Origin: CAYJBP01 sp964372025
Lineage (GTDB): Bacteria > Bacillota > Dehalobacteriia > UBA4068
Assembly (NCBI GenBank): GCA_964372025.1
Contig: CAYJPF010000113.1
Location: 1-8,677, forward strand
DNA length: 8,677 nt
Direction of reading: 5' to 3'
Shown: in pieces, positions 7,291 to 8,677 of the stretch
Layout of the letters: every line of letters starts with the position of its first letter
Position numbering within the stretch: the first letter of the stretch is position 1
Position numbers and translations under genes: made by a program
The notes under the pieces: model-generated
What the model was told of the DNA's origin: nothing
The model's database searches: none
Seen by the model: only the letters and a program-made list of their open reading frames with translations

Positions 7291-8391
7291 ATGAATTCCC
7301 AACCAAAAATTCAGCCCGACTGGTGGATATTGATTGCTAGCCTTTTGCTTTTGGCAATCGGCATAATAATGGTCTTTAGTTCTAGCCAATATGTTGCGGT
7401 AAACGATTATGATGATGCTTTTCATTATATGCGTACCCAAAGTTTGGCGGCAGCTATAGGCCTGGTTTTTATGTTTTTGGCCTATCATATTGATTTAAAT
7501 TTGGTTAAGCGATTAACCGGATTTATCAGTTTTTTGGTTTTGGGCGTATTGGTATTTATGGTAGTAAGCAGCAATATTGCCAGCATTGGCGGGGCACAGC
7601 GTTGGATGCAGGTGGGAGCCTTTAGCTTTCAGCCTTCGGAGCTATGCAAAGTGGCGGTGCCGATGTTTTTGGCCAAGCTTTTGGCCGATCGTCAAAACAA
7701 GATAACCAGTTTTTCGATCAGTTTTGTGCCGGCCTTAATAGCGATTATGGTGCCGGTGGGGTTAATCTTTTTGCAGCAAGATTTATCGACTGCGGTGGTA
7801 GTGGCGGCGGCCGGTTTTATCATGATGTTTTGCGCCGGAATTAGGGCAATTTATCTATTTGGCCTGGTAGGTTTAGGGCTGGGAACAGGCATTGTGGCGA
7901 TTATCATCGAGCCATATCGGATGGAGCGCATATATTCCTGGTTAGATCCTTGGAGCGATCCATCTGATGCCGGTTTACAGATGGTGCAATCGCTACTTGC
8001 CTTTGGCAATGGCGGTTTAGCGGGGGTTGGTTTAGGGGCAGGCGGATCTAAATGGTATTATTTACCGGCGCGGCATACTGATTTTATTTTATCGGTGATG
8101 GGCGAGGAGATTGGTTTTATCGGGGTATCTTTGGTGGTATTACTTTTCTGTTTACTATTATGGCGCGGTTTGATGGTGGCGGTACATTGTCAAAACGTGT
8201 ATGGAGCGCTATTAGCCTTGGGCTTAACCAGTTCGATAGGGGTGCAAACCTTAATGAACATGGGTGTAGTAACAGGTTTATTACCGGTAACGGGTGTTAC
8301 GCTACCTTTCATCAGCTATGGTGGCAGCTCTTTGATTTTAAGTTTAATAGCGGTAGGTTTATTGTTGAATATTAGCAGATGTAATAAATAG
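7291..8391 (+). CDS. ftsW: FtsW/SpoVE/RodA-family SEDS peptidoglycan glycosyltransferase
   Basis: SEDS proteins polymerise lipid II into glycan strands and work as a complex with a class B PBP, here presumably the PASTA PBP encoded upstream. The protein has 366 residues and about ten membrane segments. Family motifs are VFSSSQYVA (28-36), GGAQRWMQVG (100-109) followed by FQPSELCK (113-120), QQDLSTA (162-168) and LPARHTDFIL (258-267), containing the conserved Asp264 that corresponds to the catalytic SEDS aspartate. Further on come GEEIGFIG (271-278) and LPVTGVTLPFISYGGSS (331-347). The position after murD and these motifs favour FtsW or SpoVE over RodA. The RBS is AGAAAGGA (7278-7285), about five bases before the ATG. 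The C-terminus (LLLNISRCNK) is normal, so the repeat block after the stop codon does not cut into the gene. Confidence 0.96.
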   Translation: MNSQPKIQPDWWILIASLLLLAIGIIMVFSSSQYVAVNDYDDAFHYMRTQSLAAAIGLVFMFLAYHIDLNLVKRLTGFISFLVLGVLVFMVVSSNIASIGGAQRWMQVGAFSFQPSELCKVAVPMFLAKLLADRQNKITSFSISFVPALIAIMVPVGLIFLQQDLSTAVVVAAAGFIMMFCAGIRAIYLFGLVGLGLGTGIVAIIIEPYRMERIYSWLDPWSDPSDAGLQMVQSLLAFGNGGLAGVGLGAGGSKWYYLPARHTDFILSVMGEEIGFIGVSLVVLLFCLLLWRGLMVAVHCQNVYGALLALGLTSSIGVQTLMNMGVVTGLLPVTGVTLPFISYGGSSLILSLIAVGLLLNISRCNK

Positions 8392-8436
8392 GGAGATTTG
8401 GAGTATGGGGAGCACCCTGTAGGATGTAAATTAAGT

Positions 8437-8534
8437 TTGAGCACCCTAAAAGGCTAGCGAGCGAAGACAAGACTAAAGGCCAAAGTACCTAGCGAATAAG
8501 ATAACTTATTAAACTAGTAAATGTAGTTGGAGTG
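8437..8534. repeat. Long direct repeat, copy 1
   Basis: This 98-bp unit starts TTGAGCACCCTAAAAGGC and ends near TGTAGTTGGAG. It matches copy 2 at 93 of 98 positions without gaps. Differences from copy 2 are at 8480 (C/T), 8486 (T/C), 8488 (C/G), 8518 (T/C) and 8533 (T/C). Inside it the word CTAGCGA occurs twice (8454-8460, 8489-8495), and there is one hairpin-forming segment (8489-8517). It has no coding potential that I can see. The family is not recognised. Confidence 0.93.
8489..8517. repeat. Inverted repeat (potential hairpin) inside repeat copy 1
   Basis: AATAAG (8495-8500) and CTTATT (8505-8510) are exact inverted arms around the loop ATAA. Outside a 2x3 internal loop, CTAG (8489-8492) can pair with CTAG (8514-8517). 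The outer neighbours C8488 and T8518 do not pair. It is AT-rich and has no T run, so it is not a terminator. Confidence 0.6.
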
Positions 8535-8555
8535 ATAAGAGTATTGCTACACAAA

Positions 8556-8569
8556 GTAACTGGAGTTAC
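8556..8569. repeat. Short inverted repeat in the spacer between repeat copies
   Basis: GTAAC (8556-8560) and GTTAC (8565-8569) are exact arms around TGGA, within the 43-bp spacer between the two long repeats. The stem is only 5 bp and may be chance. The segment 8556-8567 also resembles the repeat end at 8523-8534 (9 of 12 positions), hinting at a degenerate sub-repeat. Confidence 0.4.
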
Positions 8570-8577
8570 AAGCACCC

Positions 8578-8675
8578 TTGAGCACCCTAAAAGGCTAGCG
8601 AGCGAAGACAAGACTAAAGGTCAAAGCAGCTAGCGAATAAGATAACTTATTAAACTAGCAAATGTAGTTGGAGCG
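8578..8675. repeat. Long direct repeat, copy 2 (may continue past the window)
   Basis: This is the second copy of the 98-bp unit, offset exactly 141 bp from copy 1, in the same orientation, with five substitutions and no indels. The window ends two bases after it, so the true extent of homology and the number of further copies are unknown. It lies directly after an extra AGCACCCT (8571-8578), which makes a short tandem of that box at the 5' edge. Confidence 0.93.
8629..8659. repeat. Inverted repeat (potential hairpin) inside repeat copy 2
   Basis: This has the same layout as in copy 1: AATAAG (8636-8641), loop ATAA, CTTATT (8646-8651). The outer stem is longer, GCTAG (8629-8633) with CTAGC (8655-8659), because G8629 and C8659 pair where copy 1 has a C-T mismatch. 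Confidence 0.6.
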
Positions 8676-8677
8676 GT

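Larger units (their letters stand above)
8392..8677. other. Gene-free, repeat-built region after ftsW
   Basis: No open frame of useful length on either strand has coding character here; stops are frequent in all frames. Short words recur through the whole stretch: AGCACCCT at 8411-8418, 8440-8447, 8571-8578 and 8581-8588, and TGGAGT at 8399-8404, 8528-8533 and 8561-8566. A TGGAGT box a few bases before an AGCACCCT box occurs both just after the ftsW stop (8399-8418) and before the second long repeat (8561-8578). This suggests the repeat-derived sequence begins almost at the stop codon. No convincing terminator is seen for ftsW. The region continues beyond the window. Confidence 0.75.

Noticed and set aside
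7228..7488. Minus-strand 86-codon open frame across the murD-ftsW junction
   Set aside because: It overlaps both genes and the ftsW RBS on the opposite strand and has no recognisable protein features.
8408..8417. GGG-AGCA-CCC as an ftsW terminator
   Set aside because: The stem is only 3 bp and no T run follows.
8405..8422. Start of a new gene after ftsW (ATG at 8405 behind GGAG)
   Set aside because: The frame closes after five codons (MGSTL), and the sequence overlaps a box that recurs in the repeat block.
8437..8677. CRISPR array
   Set aside because: Only two units are visible, each ~98 bp with a 43-bp spacer. CRISPR repeats are about 24-40 bp, and no cas gene is present.
8392..8677. Insertion sequence or MITE
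   Set aside because: No transposase fragment, clear terminal inverted repeats or target-site duplication can be seen within the window; the right edge is not visible, so this is not fully excluded.

Overview
The window is a stretch of a bacterial division and cell wall (dcw) gene cluster, all on the + strand. It runs from the 3' part of rsmH through ftsL, a PASTA-bearing ftsI/spoVD-type penicillin-binding protein gene, murE, mraY, murD and ftsW. It ends in a non-coding block built from at least two copies of a ~98-bp repeat with a 141-bp period. All seven proteins are recognisable by family motifs, and every catalytic motif I looked for is present. I see no frameshift, insertion sequence, tRNA, rRNA or CRISPR array.

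The organism is probably a low-to-moderate GC member of the Bacillota. The reasons are the near-perfect Shine-Dalgarno sequences (AAGGAGGG before ftsL and ftsI), the two PASTA domains on the division PBP, and the order rsmH-ftsL-PBP-murE-mraY-murD-ftsW without murF between murE and mraY, which resembles the Bacillus subtilis cluster. MurE carries the DNPR signature of meso-diaminopimelate-adding enzymes, so the wall is predicted to be DAP-type. A Negativicutes-like lineage is possible, but this is an impression and not demonstrated.

Layout: 1-497 is rsmH (5' end outside the window). 542-1069 is ftsL and 1094-3259 the PBP, both behind strong RBSs. 3300-4784 is murE. The 120-bp gap at 4785-4904 holds a probable intrinsic terminator followed by a TATAAT-type promoter, so the cluster appears to be split into two transcription units here. 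4905-5885 is mraY, 5910-7244 murD and 7291-8391 ftsW, with gaps of 24 and 46 bp. From 8392 to the window edge there is no credible gene, only the repeat block, where murG would often be expected.

The genes form one pathway. MurD and MurE build the UDP-MurNAc peptide in the cytoplasm, MraY moves the precursor onto undecaprenyl phosphate to make lipid I, and FtsW (SEDS glycosyltransferase) with the class B PBP (transpeptidase) polymerise and crosslink septal peptidoglycan. FtsL is a membrane scaffold for that pair. RsmH methylates 16S rRNA and is a customary passenger of the cluster. The core genes are ordinary. The least explained parts are the repeat block after ftsW, the terminator/promoter break before mraY, and the long C-terminal tail of FtsL.
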